From contig NZ_ML660102.1 in NCBI RefSeq assembly GCF_007004655.1, forward strand, positions 89,854-153,853: a DNA stretch of 64,000 bases, read 5' to 3'. The notes under the pieces were generated by a model. That model saw nothing but the letters and a program-made list of their open reading frames with translations. It had not been told where the DNA came from and did not search any database. This DNA is from Exilibacterium tricleocarpae. GTDB lineage: Bacteria; Pseudomonadota; Gammaproteobacteria; Pseudomonadales; Cellvibrionaceae. Positions 45,801 through 54,992 of this stretch are shown piece by piece (position 1 is the stretch's first letter; every line of letters starts with the position of its first letter). A program made the translations under genes and the position numbers.

Positions 45801-47732
45801 ATGTCAGACGTCTACATCGGATTTATGGACGAAGAGGTTCGTCCTATTCTGGACGCTTTGTTCACCCAAGGCTGGAACGTCCTGGTGATCGAACGCAATA
45901 ACATCGAGCCCAACGGGGTCTTGTTCGAGCGTCCCATCGCCGCCTATAGCAAGCCGGTGATGTGGAAGGGTTGGTGCGGTATCAGTGAACGCCCAGACTC
46001 AAAGGGTGAGTTTATTACTGTTCATAACACCTACAAAGACAGCGGCAACAAGCTTAATCCGAACCGCAGAACCTGGCTCGATGTATTTCAACAATGCGTG
46101 TTTATGAATTTTCTAGAAGTCTACAAAAAACTACCCAGCAGAGTCCTGGAAGAAGAAAACGGTAAACTGGTCAAACGCAAGCTCGGACTACTGCCTTCGC
46201 TGTCGATGCTGTACATGGGCACAGCCTCCGGTCGCGACTCAGGCCTGCCTACCAAAATACTGATCCGCTCACCCGAGATGGGCATGCAACCGGGACTTAT
46301 TCGCACCCAGTTGCGCGGCCTGCTAAAATCCATCAAGCGGGCAAGCCATGCCACTCAGGAAGAGACCAGCATCAAAGAGGCTAATAAACTCAATCTTTGG
46401 TGCTACGGTGCCGGCGGGGCTTACCGCCTGCCAACCGATAATCCGGCGGGCGGCCCCGGCAAAGTCTGGGATATCAAGGGCAGTATTTACATCGGCGTCG
46501 AACGCGACAAAAGCGCCGAGTCCCGGCGTAAAGCCAAAGGCACCGTCAGTCTCTACACTGGTGAGATCTCCTATTGCTCTGAGTCCACAGAAGAGACTCT
46601 CTACACCAGCCCCACCTATTATTTCACCGAGCAGGCCCGTGTCGATGTTCAGAAGATGTTCATAGACTCCGCGACTGCCAACAATCTGTTGACCAGTCAA
46701 ATTACCCCAATCCAGCAAGACACAGGTGTCGGCACCACTAAACCACCGAATCGCGCAGGTATCAGTATCACCGCCAACACCTTTATCGGTGGCGATATCA
46801 AAGAGGCGGCAAAAGTCTATGGGTTAAAGGGTGAGGTCAATATGGAAGACTATCATTTGCTAAAGCTGGTCTATTCGATGAAATCCAGCCAGGAAAAGTT
46901 CATCTCCGTCAAAAGCATCGAAAATGAATACCCTATACTCAAAGACGTGCGCATTGTTCGTATTGATGCCGACCCTGCAGAAGTCGTGGCAATCGCTGAT
47001 GTTAAGTCAGATTCACCCACATATAACGGCTTTAAGGAGGCCAACGAAACCGAGATCAAAGCCTCCAATTACGCCGAAATTATTGGGTGGGGCCTTCAGG
47101 GCATGCAATTCGATGTCATCCCGGACTCCATAGACTGGAAAAAAATCGCTACGTTTATTGGCACAAAAGTCAACAAAGAAAATGTCGATAAATATCTGGT
47201 TGCCTATAAAGAGAGCAATGGAGATGAGAATGCAAAATATATGAACCCTTTTCTTCTGGAAGCGGCTCAGGACATGTTTCGCGAGGTGGGGGAATGGCTG
47301 CAGCAAGTGCAGAAAGAAGACTCCGAGACAGAGCATTATGTGTCTGCCATCAACCGTAACCCTTTTAATATATCCGGACTGGAAACGCCTGCGGAACAAA
47401 CCGCGAGAATGGACGGTTTATTGAAGGCCTACAACGATCTCAACATGCAATTGAGCCAATTCTGCAACGGCAACAAGGACGCGATTACACGGGAAGCCTG
47501 TGAAGGCTTCGTCACCAGTCTCTACTCCTATCTGTCCAAGAGTATTGTCGAACCTGATAGCGACGTCAAAATCTGGGCCCGTGGCGGTTGGGGTGCGGGT
47601 AAAGCGCAGCCATCCTTTGTCGAAAACGTCAGTTACAGTGGCTCCACCGTCGATCGTGCTCTCTACAAGTCAACCAATAGCACGGTGCTCAATAAGAATG
47701 CAAAAGACGCGGTGGAAAACTACTTTACCTGA
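45801..47732 (+). CDS. Large protein of unknown function, module gene 1
   Basis: A 643-residue protein I do not recognise. The ATG at 45801 (MSDVYIGFMDEEVRP) is preceded by GAGG at 7-bp spacing and is preferred over the TTG at 45762. There is no signal peptide, membrane segment or Cys motif. It is a soluble mixed alpha/beta protein with a Trp-rich patch (KPVMWKGWCGISERP), a Gly-rich stretch near 215 (LWCYGAGGAYRLPTDNPAGG) and a near-terminal VKIWARGGWGAGKAQPSF. It is followed 12 bp later by gene 2. A phage-structural, conflict-system or effector role are all possible; nothing in the sequence decides. Confidence 0.8.
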   Translation: MSDVYIGFMDEEVRPILDALFTQGWNVLVIERNNIEPNGVLFERPIAAYSKPVMWKGWCGISERPDSKGEFITVHNTYKDSGNKLNPNRRTWLDVFQQCVFMNFLEVYKKLPSRVLEEENGKLVKRKLGLLPSLSMLYMGTASGRDSGLPTKILIRSPEMGMQPGLIRTQLRGLLKSIKRASHATQEETSIKEANKLNLWCYGAGGAYRLPTDNPAGGPGKVWDIKGSIYIGVERDKSAESRRKAKGTVSLYTGEISYCSESTEETLYTSPTYYFTEQARVDVQKMFIDSATANNLLTSQITPIQQDTGVGTTKPPNRAGISITANTFIGGDIKEAAKVYGLKGEVNMEDYHLLKLVYSMKSSQEKFISVKSIENEYPILKDVRIVRIDADPAEVVAIADVKSDSPTYNGFKEANETEIKASNYAEIIGWGLQGMQFDVIPDSIDWKKIATFIGTKVNKENVDKYLVAYKESNGDENAKYMNPFLLEAAQDMFREVGEWLQQVQKEDSETEHYVSAINRNPFNISGLETPAEQTARMDGLLKAYNDLNMQLSQFCNGNKDAITREACEGFVTSLYSYLSKSIVEPDSDVKIWARGGWGAGKAQPSFVENVSYSGSTVDRALYKSTNSTVLNKNAKDAVENYFT

Positions 47733-47744
47733 AGATCAAAAGCC

Positions 47745-48524
47745 ATGACGACTGACGCTGAAGGTTCAACTCTCGATTACTTCGACTTTCTAAACCTGGT
47801 CGATCGCCTCTACCCCGAAGCTGCCGGCGCCGGCATTGATGCAAATTCAGATCGGCAACGCCTCATCGGCTGGGCTGCTGCTGTCAACCTGTTTCAAACC
47901 TGTAGCATCAGCGACGGGGTCCCGTCCGCGATCACAGACTTGGAGCCTGGCGACGATCTGTGGCAAAATTCAACCTATCAACATCTACTGGCACTGGTAT
48001 CGCGACGCTATTCCTCCGCGCCCGATCCGCAAGAGGCCAGATACCGTTTTGACTACGGCCGTGAATACCGGTATCGCACCGCGATCCGTGAAGACCTGCG
48101 AAAGCTGTTCCGCCTGATAGAAAATTTCTACCGCCTGAACGCTCGGTTGTTGACTACTACCCCGGTTGAATCCCCAGCCACAGCGCCCGGTGGTGCAACC
48201 GCTTCTCAAAAGCTACCGAAGCCACCTACTGTTGAGCCTGTTCCAATTTCAATCCAAAGCGAAGCTTCTCCTTCGATTCCTAAAACCGAGCCTGACGACA
48301 GTATCTCTGAACAACAGACACCCCATTCGCCTTCAGCACTTGCCGGCAGTCAAAAGCTATTGACGACTGGCAGCGGCAACTTTGCGCCGGATCAGGTCGA
48401 AGTGGAAGCTTTCAAGGCACAGAACAAAGAAAAGGCCGTAGAATATACCGGGGTAAAAAATGGTGTCGACGATATGGAGCAGGCAGTTGACGCGCTGCTA
48501 CATGATCTTTTTATCGATGAATAA
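47745..48524 (+). CDS. Protein of unknown function, module gene 2
   Basis: A 259-residue acidic protein. Residues 1-130 look globular and helical (DYFDFLNLVDRLYPEA, EDLRKLFRLIENFYRLNARL). A Pro/Ser/Glu-rich linker (about 135-205) and a short acidic helical tail (MEQAVDALLHDLFIDE) follow. This architecture suits an adaptor or chaperone for gene 1. Family unknown. Its stop lies within about 15 bp of the point where the opposite-strand arsC loses homology, so the module's right border is near 48530-48545. Confidence 0.75.
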   Translation: MTTDAEGSTLDYFDFLNLVDRLYPEAAGAGIDANSDRQRLIGWAAAVNLFQTCSISDGVPSAITDLEPGDDLWQNSTYQHLLALVSRRYSSAPDPQEARYRFDYGREYRYRTAIREDLRKLFRLIENFYRLNARLLTTTPVESPATAPGGATASQKLPKPPTVEPVPISIQSEASPSIPKTEPDDSISEQQTPHSPSALAGSQKLLTTGSGNFAPDQVEVEAFKAQNKEKAVEYTGVKNGVDDMEQAVDALLHDLFIDE

Positions 48525-48536
48525 TTCATTCTACCC

Positions 48537-48769
48537 GTGACTGCATGCACTTGTTCGCCTTCAAATTCATCCCACGACTTGCTGCGCGGCTCATCGACAT
48601 TAATACCATACCGCTTCAGGGTTGCTATGGACTTGGGATGGACGAAGCCGGCAGCTTTGCTACCGGCGCTTCGAGCAATGTACCTGCCTGCGCCGAGCGC
48701 ATTGATAAGCGCCGCCGCCATGATTGAGCGGCATGAATTGCTCGTACAAAGAACAAGAACATTTTTCAT
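48537..48769 (-). pseudogene. arsC: Truncated arsC, LMW-phosphatase-type arsenate reductase
   Basis: The ATG at 48769 overlaps the arsI stop (TAATG). The frame gives VLVLCTSNSCRSIMAAAL with the CX5R P-loop, then ARSAGSKAAGFVHPKS and SKSWDEFEGEQV, normal arsC up to about residue 73. After that the family continuation (ITVCD-x-AGE, with the second redox Cys) is absent and the frame runs into the antisense of the unknown module. The enzyme therefore lacks its C-terminal half and the resolving cysteines. It is the third gene of an arsR-arsI-arsC operon. Confidence 0.8.
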
Positions 48770-49239
48770 TAGCCGCAACATCCCACCGCTTTCTCGGACG
48801 GTACACAGCAACCAGGCCGGCCCTTGGTTTCGGGAGTACAACACGCCCCCTCTTCCGAAACCACGGTATCTGAAAGGAGCTGGACATCCTCCAAGGCCTG
48901 ATAGGCTTCCCATGCTATGCCTGCGGGATCGGTAACCCATGATTTATCCGAGCGCGCATAGCAGCAGACCGTCTCACCTTCATCAAAGAGCGACATATCC
49001 GCATTCTTCAATCTTTTTCTCAATACTTCCAGTTCATGTGCTTCATCGACCTGCAGGCCGAGATGATCGACGCCACGCTTTGCACGGGTCGAAATCGCAA
49101 AGTTGATGCGGGGATCATCGAGCGCCCACTTGGCGTAATCGTCCTTGGTTTTTGCAGGCTCAGTACCGAACAGGGCGCTGTAGAACTTGATGCTGTCGTC
49201 GAGCTTTTCGACGCCCACGTGAATGTGCATACGCTTCAT
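48769..49239 (-). CDS. arsI: ArsI/CadI-type vicinal-oxygen-chelate dioxygenase (C-As lyase-like)
   Basis: A 156-residue VOC-fold protein. ArsI cleaves the carbon-arsenic bond of trivalent methyl- or aryl-arsenicals using Fe2+. Visible are the metal His in MHIHVGVE, the second His in RGVDHLGLQV, the vicinal Cys pair in ETVCCYARSDKSW that binds As(III), and the Glu in DPAGIAWEAY. The C-terminal Cys-rich tail (EGACC, GCCVP, GCCG) is usual. The start at 49239 is chosen for GAGAGG 7 bp upstream; an ATG at 49254 lies inside the arsR stop region. Cadmium-induced CadI is the alternative name. Confidence 0.88.
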   Translation of the reverse strand: MKRMHIHVGVEKLDDSIKFYSALFGTEPAKTKDDYAKWALDDPRINFAISTRAKRGVDHLGLQVDEAHELEVLRKRLKNADMSLFDEGETVCCYARSDKSWVTDPAGIAWEAYQALEDVQLLSDTVVSEEGACCTPETKGRPGCCVPSEKAVGCCG

Positions 49240-49250
49240 GGGAATACCTC

Positions 49251-49619
49251 TCATTTATTTTTTGGCTCACAACAATAATCTGCCAGTTCGATGATCGAGC
49301 ACCCCTTGCGCTTGTCCTCACGAATACTGGCAAACTCAACGCTGCAACAGTCTTTGATCATAAAACCGATCAAGTCCCGCATCACATCAAAATTGGCGGA
49401 ATAAATCACCGAACGCCCTTCTTTGCGGGAAGAAAGGATGCCGGCATTGGTGAGGTGGCTTAGATGAAACGACATGGTGTTGTGGGGCGTACCAAGCTCT
49501 TCACTGAGCACACCTGCCGCAAGTCCTTCAGTACCTGCCTGCACGAGCAACCGAAACGCTCTCAGGCGGGTTTCCTGTGAAAGCGCATCGAACATGATAA
49601 TGGCTTCTTGTATATCCAT
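49251..49619 (-). CDS. arsR: ArsR-family As(III)-responsive repressor
   Basis: A 122-residue winged-helix protein. The HTH reads LGTPHNTMSFHLSHLTNAGI and the wing RKEGRSVIYSANF. Cys pairs near the C-terminus (KDCCSVEF, KGCSII, DYCCEP) suit metalloid sensing of the type with C-terminal cysteines. It is first in the arsR-arsI-arsC operon, and its promoter carries GACAT/ATGTC half-sites that suit autoregulation. Confidence 0.92.
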   Translation of the reverse strand: MDIQEAIIMFDALSQETRLRAFRLLVQAGTEGLAAGVLSEELGTPHNTMSFHLSHLTNAGILSSRKEGRSVIYSANFDVMRDLIGFMIKDCCSVEFASIREDKRKGCSIIELADYCCEPKNK

Positions 49620-49639
49620 ATGTCCAGACTAATGGACAT
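49620..49639. promoter_or_regulatory. arsR operator
   Basis: ATGTCCA-GACTAA-TGGACAT is a perfect inverted repeat directly upstream of the arsR start. Further GACAT/ATGTC half-sites lie at 49649-49675, giving a multi-site operator. Confidence 0.6.
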
Positions 49640-49737
49640 GTTTTAATATGTCAATAGTTATCGACATGTTTATAGGCTGACGGTATTAAGAGAGAGGGAC
49701 AGTTAGGTGTGACATTGTATGTTAGCCAGCACAACTC

Positions 49738-49831
49738 GAAGCCATAATGAATAAAGCCGCTCCATCTGGCCCGGCGCTCTAAAAGACTTATCTATGAATG
49801 AGGTACACAAAAAAAATAAAAAAAACCACTG
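49738..49831 (+). pseudogene. hipA 3'-end relic
   Basis: About 95 bp follow the 3' end of the hipA gene at 63691-63785: both have AAAGCC-CGCTCCAT-TGGCCCG and share CTATGAATGAGGTACACAAA exactly, then drift apart before AAACCAC. Stops interrupt the frame. It lies in the 340-bp gap 49620-49959 between arsR and the broken receptor; no other part of a hipBA operon is left there. Confidence 0.65.
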
Positions 49832-49959
49832 AATTTAAGAGCTAGATTGCATTCGTTACACCTTTCAACCTCTTCATTCTTAATTTCAGTCTTCTTATGA
49901 CCAACAAACTCTAAAGCCGCACCATTTGCACCAACTACTTGGCTGCAACACCGCCAACA

Positions 49960-51749
49960 TCAGAATGCGTAACCCACTCCAAAAACGATATTTCGACCCC
50001 GTAAAGGAGACTGATCCTTCACAAAAGAAGTGTGAACAAATGCTAGCTCATTAGTCAGATTAGTGCCGCGAATGTAAATATTCATTGATTTCTCACTGCC
50101 TAGACTGAGTCCGTAAGATAAAGTCATGTTAATCAAACCATAACCATCTGTCTTGGTTTCGTAAGAGGCAATTCGGCCCTGATTGAAAGTACGAATATAC
50201 TCAAGATTTGCTGAAAAAGCGCTCTGCGTCCAGTCGTAACGCGCGCCAAAGCGGCCGGGGGGAGTCCTAGGCAAATTATCGTCTTCCTCTTCCGCCAGAT
50301 CGGCACGGACATAATCACCAAACACTGTCAAGCGTGATGCTTCATTGAACTGGTAGCTAATCTGGCCGTCTATTCCGGTAAGCTTCGCATCTGCCATCGT
50401 ATAGAGAAGGTAATTATGGGGTACTCCAGTCTCATTCTCCGTCTCGATCAAGCGGGCAAAGATGTAATCATCGACCTCTTGATAGAACAGCCCGATCTCG
50501 AACAGCGTTGAACCGCTTTGTTTACGGAAAGCGAGATCGATAGATTTTGTTGTCTCTACGACATCGGTGACCGGATCACCAAAGGATGGATGCGCACGAT
50601 GGGCGGTAGCCAAACCAAGCTCATAACTGTTGGTCGCAAGGTTATTTCCATAAGCATAGAGTTCACGAACACTGGGTGCCCGCTCGGACCTGGCAAGGGT
50701 GAGTGCTGCGGAATATCCTTCGTCGAAATTCCATGTTGCACCCAGCGACGCGGAAAAGGGGTTATGCTTTGAGTCCGGGTTGTTTTCATGAAAATCCTCA
50801 GTGACGAAGTCGATCCACTTAACTCCCATCTGCTGTTCGACTATCGGAAGAATTGCCAAAAACGCTTCAGAAAAATTGTATTGGGGGGTTGGAATAGTAA
50901 TGTCCCGCCAGTCTTTACGAAAGGCAATTTCCAGATCGACAGGCCCTAAAGACTGTCGCTCAGACAGGAAAAGGCCGTAACTTTCGGTCTCATAGTCAAC
51001 CGGTTCAACAAAACCCAGCTCAGGATCGCCTTCGTGAGCATCGTTATAGTTGATGCCGTTGAAGATTCCATCTGTATACTGTACACCCAATGTACCGGTA
51101 AAGCCCAGTAATGGCTTGTGGGTCAGCTCCAGTCGCGCATCATAGACTTCGTTGGAATAGTTGGAAAAAACCGTATCGCCATCAATTTCCTTATGCCGGT
51201 AGTCGGTATAGGAAAGGCGCATGCGGGCGTGAGCGATACCCGGCAGCAGATCGCCATAATCTGCGCGAATATCGACCCGTTCACTACTTAGGTCGATCTG
51301 GGCCGTGTGGCTGTCATCAAGACTCACGAATGGATCACGAAAACCGCCGTGGCCCTCACAATGTAGATCCGTTCCATGAGTATGGCAGACAGCATTGATG
51401 TGGGAATGGCCAGGTAGACCATATTCACTTTGTTACTCAGTATAGGCCGCGCCAATATACCCTGTTTATCCATGTGCACACCCGGCAAGCCAGCGAGTGT
51501 CTCACCAATTCCTCCTTGCCGCCGGTGTACCAGTTCGGCTCCAGACAAGGTCTGAGACAGTAGATTGGTAAAGTCAGGCCTATCAGACTGACCGGAAACT
51601 ATAAGCTCTTCCATGTTTTCATTTTGTTCTAACTGACTCTCTTCACCAAGAACTGTCTTTTCTGCTAACGCCACATCAGATAGTAACACTACAAATCCGA
51701 TGATAACGGAGGATACGGATATCTTAAGCTGATGCTTCAATAAATTCAT
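49960..51749 (-). pseudogene. Broken ZnuD-like zinc TonB-dependent receptor
   Basis: Two frames make up one receptor. Bases 51324-51749 encode a signal peptide, a TonB-box-like ENMEELIVSGQ and half a plug (GIGETLAGLPGVHMDKQG, PIL); 49960-51360 encode the barrel in another frame (from HTHGTDLHCEGHGGFRDPF to GRNIVFGVGYAF). The second half of the plug, normally with the VEVLRGPA-type motif, is missing at the junction, and the frame changes. The intact family is about 700 residues; these pieces sum to about 600. The His/Cys-rich stretch around CHTHGTDLHCEGHGG is like the zinc-binding loop of ZnuD. A Zur-like box is 42 bp upstream. Confidence 0.75.
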
Positions 51750-51790
51750 GACAATGATCCATATCCATACACAGGCTTTAGCATAAAAAA

Positions 51791-51808
51791 GAGATGATAT
51801 AACATATC
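51791..51808. promoter_or_regulatory. Zur-like box upstream of the broken ZnuD-like receptor
   Basis: GAGATGATATAACATATC matches GATATGTTATAACATATC at 16 of 18 bases and lies 42 bp upstream of the receptor ATG, in the expected promoter area. Confidence 0.6.
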
Positions 51809-51879
51809 TTTAATAAGAAAAAGTATAGGGAGAATAACAGGCATCATCGACCAGTCCACTCGTTCACTGTTTAAACAAG

Positions 51880-52188
51880 TCAGTATCCCAGCCAGATCGC
51901 CATGCAGGTCAATAGATAGGCCATTCTCACCTGCTTAAGAGGCAGGACGATTTTATCAACCCGCCCCGTATATTCGGCGCTGGTCGCTTCGCCATTGAGA
52001 ACCTTTCGCAGGGCTTGCACTTCCCGCTGATTATTGATCTTCGCAAACCGAGAATCGCTGTAACTATAAAAGCTAAAGCTATGAAAAATATTCCATACTT
52101 TCTTCTTAATAAAAACGGCGCAAGGCGCGGCCTGAGCCTCACGGAACACCTCTCGTCCAAAAAACTGTTGCAAGTTGTGGCGTATCAT
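51880..52188 (-). CDS. Small hypothetical protein
   Basis: A 102-residue frame I do not recognise, between two Zur-like boxes. The second half looks like real protein (SRFAKINNQREVQALRKVLN, GEATSAEYTGRVDKIVLP) and ends in a short hydrophobic helix (MAYLLTCMAIWLGY). The first part is less convincing, and the start lies only 8 bp from the Zur-like box, which leaves no room for a normal promoter. It may be a remnant of a longer gene. Confidence 0.4.
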   Translation of the reverse strand: MIRHNLQQFFGREVFREAQAAPCAVFIKKKVWNIFHSFSFYSYSDSRFAKINNQREVQALRKVLNGEATSAEYTGRVDKIVLPLKQVRMAYLLTCMAIWLGY

Positions 52189-52196
52189 ATAACAAT

Positions 52197-52214
52197 GATA
52201 TGTAATATCATAAC
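52197..52214. promoter_or_regulatory. Zur-like box upstream of the second receptor/ABC operon
   Basis: GATATGTAATATCATAAC matches GATATGTTATAACATATC at 15 of 18 bases. It overlaps a perfect palindrome ATGATAT-GTA-ATATCAT (52195-52211). It is about 334 bp upstream of the receptor start, rather far, so control of that operon through it is uncertain. Confidence 0.45.
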
Positions 52215-52547
52215 CTGCAAGAGCCGATAGGCCAATGACGGAGGACTGCCCACTATTGACCCAAGAAGGGTCTTACTCGATGACAACTCGCTTGGCAGAG
52301 TGCCAAAGGTTTCTTGCTGCATTGCTGCTGCCAGCACTAGGGCAGGGTGCGCAACGTACCGGTGCGGAGCCGACCTCGAATGGGTACCGGTCTCGATCGC
52401 AGTGCAGGACAGTCGATAAACCCCGCTGTCGATAAACCCCACTAAGGTCTCCGATCGTTTGCTCCTCTAATATAAAGTGCCTCGACCAAGGCCAGAACCT
52501 GGACGGTGTTGCTGTTCGCATAGACTAAAACCACATAGGCTAAACTC
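52215..52547. other. Leader region of the receptor/ABC operon
   Basis: No gene recognised. It contains a near-perfect 16-bp tandem repeat, GTCGATAAACCCCGCT then GTCGATAAACCCCACT (52412-52443). Promoter elements for the receptor gene must lie here or at the Zur-like box upstream. Confidence 0.5.
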
Positions 52548-54992
52548 ATGTATATCTCTTTGCTCGCACCGTCCTTTCTTATAGGACTTCTACTCGCTTT
52601 GCCTAATGTCGCTGATGCCCAAACGCGTTCTGCCGGCCCGACTTCCGAGACTCAAAGCCAAGAGGGTAGCTTATTTAAGAACGAGACAGTCATTGATGAT
52701 GAGATTGTCGTCACAGGCACGGCGATCCGAGGGATTGCGCCGCCTGCCACTCCGGTCATGATTTTCGATAAACAAGACATCGCAGACAGCGGTGTCCCCA
52801 GCCTATCGGAGTTTCTGCAACGAGTGCCACAGAATACGGGCGGCGGCTCCGCTTCTGAAGAAGGCCGGTCTCTGGGTGCATTTTTCGCAGGATCGGCCAT
52901 ATCGCTTCGCGGTTTTGGTTCGCAGCGTACGTTAACCTTGTTGAACGGCAACCGCATCGCACCTCAGGGCGATGGGGTTTTCGTGGACATCGCATTTATT
53001 CCGGCGGCGGCTGTCGAGATGGTGGAAATCGTTCCTGTCGGCGCGTCATCCCTCTACGGTGCTGATGCGGTCGGCGGTGTCGTCAACTTCCGTTTACGAG
53101 ATGACTATGAAGGGTTCGAAACTCAACTCGTGACAGGCGCAACAACTTCGGGCGACGCGGCCACGACTGTCAACTTTACCCAATCTGCCGCAACAGCGTG
53201 GGACACTGGTAATGCACTTATCGTCTACGACTATTTCGATCAGGGGGGCATTCTGGCCGGAGACCGGGATTTTACCGGGCCGGGATTGTCAGAGACTACG
53301 CTCGTTCCTGAAATCGAACGCCATAGTGTTGTGACGTCTTTGCGCCAGAATCTCGCAGAACGCACGACGGTGCTTTTCGATGGTTATTTCGTATCGTCAG
53401 AAACCGCCCGCCAATCTCAATTTCCTTTCGTCGGTGCTAATCTTCCGTTGGAGGAAAATATCGAGACAGACGCGTTCGGCGGCACGCTGACATTGCAACA
53501 TCGCCTTGGTGAAACATGGCTGGCGCAGGGCATTGCAACTTATTCGGAAAACGATCTTAATGGTTTTGATATAGATACAAGCACCGGAAAGCCAACGAAT
53601 ATTTTCGGCAATGAGGCGTTTGCCCGGTTTAACCGCACCAGCGTGCTGGAAGCCAAAGCAGACGGCGAACTCTTCGACCTATCCGGGGGCGCCGTCAAGC
53701 TCGCCGTGGGGGGACAGTTTCGGGAAGAGCGCTTTGATCGGGACCTTGGAGGAACTTTTCCCGTCTCAAGATATAAGCGAGATGTGCACGCTGCCTATGG
53801 TGAGCTCTTCGTGCCGCTGGTAGGGGTGCAGAACCGGCGGCCGGGCGTGGAAAGACTCGAATTAAGCGTATCCGCTCGTTACGAAGATTTCGGCGATGCT
53901 GATGAGTCCCTGTCGACGGGCGAAAAAAGCAAGCGCGGCGGATCGACGGACAGCTTTGATCCGCAATTCGGACTCCTTTATGCCCCGTCCCCCGATCTCG
54001 CTTTGCGGGCGAGTTATGGTAAATCGTTCACCGTCGCACCCTTGACGACCCTGCGCCAAAATACCCGTTTGACTGCCAGCACGCTCTTGGCGCTTGACGA
54101 ACCACTTGACGGCGCACCGAATACGCTGACAGTTTCCGGCGTTGATCCCGACCTCGGACCGGAGACCTCGACATACTGGACATTGGGAGCGGACTGGACA
54201 CCGTCAGGCGTGGAGGGCCTCAGGCTGTCGGTGACCTATTACGATATCGATCTTGAAGACGTCCTCGGACGACCGACCGGCTCTAGAAACCCGTCAAGCC
54301 CTTTGATTGCCGACTTTGTCGTTTTGAACCCCACCGTGGCGCAGATTGAGGAGACGGTCGACGCAACCGGACTGACGATCGACGACATCATTGCGTTTGG
54401 CAGCGGCGCCACTGCCTTTGCGGAGCGCGGCTTGGCATCGATCGGTGCAATCTACCAGGCATCTACAACGAACTTGTCGCGCCAGTTATACAGAGGCTTC
54501 GACCTCATTGCAGACTATGCCACTCAAACAGCTTGGGGCCGGGCCGGAGCGACGGCCAATATCGTATTCATCACGGACTTTGAAGAGCAGACCTCCCCCG
54601 GACAACCTGTCGTAGACCGTTTGAGCACACCGTTTCAACCGATCGATCTGCGCGCGCGCCTCGGCGGCTTCCTCGAACGAGGAGCATATCGCGGCAACCT
54701 TTTCGTCAACTATACCGATAGCTACGAAGATAACAGGTTCGCGACCGCGCGAGACGTCAGCTCCTTTGTCACGGTCGATGCTTCACTGTCCTACGATTTT
54801 AGCGGTCATGGCCAAGTGTCAGACGGACTACGCGTCCAGCTCAGTGTCCAGAACTTCTTCGACCGAGACCCGCCTGAACTGCTCGGGCTTACACAGGAGA
54901 ACAACAGATTTACTGGTGAGCTGGGCTATGATTTTGTAAACGCCTCAGCGCGGGGCCGGTTCGTCAGCCTGGCGGTGACAAAGTCATGGTAG
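52548..54992 (+). CDS. TonB-dependent receptor coupled to an ABC transporter operon
   Basis: An 814-residue outer-membrane receptor. The signal peptide ends ADAQT; the TonB box/plug start is DDEIVVTGTAIRG. The plug continues with SLSEFLQRVPQNTGGGSASE, RGFGSQRTLTLLNGNRI and VEIVPVGASSLYGADAVGG; the barrel ends FVSLAVTKSW. This wording resembles receptors of alphaproteobacteria such as Caulobacter and sphingomonads more than those in the 20-25 kb part. Its stop overlaps the ATPase start (54986), so receptor and ABC are co-translated, a sign that they work together. The ligand is inferred to be zinc or a zinc complex, from the Zur-like box and from the homologous ABC set at 34.5 kb. Confidence 0.88.
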   Translation: MYISLLAPSFLIGLLLALPNVADAQTRSAGPTSETQSQEGSLFKNETVIDDEIVVTGTAIRGIAPPATPVMIFDKQDIADSGVPSLSEFLQRVPQNTGGGSASEEGRSLGAFFAGSAISLRGFGSQRTLTLLNGNRIAPQGDGVFVDIAFIPAAAVEMVEIVPVGASSLYGADAVGGVVNFRLRDDYEGFETQLVTGATTSGDAATTVNFTQSAATAWDTGNALIVYDYFDQGGILAGDRDFTGPGLSETTLVPEIERHSVVTSLRQNLAERTTVLFDGYFVSSETARQSQFPFVGANLPLEENIETDAFGGTLTLQHRLGETWLAQGIATYSENDLNGFDIDTSTGKPTNIFGNEAFARFNRTSVLEAKADGELFDLSGGAVKLAVGGQFREERFDRDLGGTFPVSRYKRDVHAAYGELFVPLVGVQNRRPGVERLELSVSARYEDFGDADESLSTGEKSKRGGSTDSFDPQFGLLYAPSPDLALRASYGKSFTVAPLTTLRQNTRLTASTLLALDEPLDGAPNTLTVSGVDPDLGPETSTYWTLGADWTPSGVEGLRLSVTYYDIDLEDVLGRPTGSRNPSSPLIADFVVLNPTVAQIEETVDATGLTIDDIIAFGSGATAFAERGLASIGAIYQASTTNLSRQLYRGFDLIADYATQTAWGRAGATANIVFITDFEEQTSPGQPVVDRLSTPFQPIDLRARLGGFLERGAYRGNLFVNYTDSYEDNRFATARDVSSFVTVDASLSYDFSGHGQVSDGLRVQLSVQNFFDRDPPELLGLTQENNRFTGELGYDFVNASARGRFVSLAVTKSW

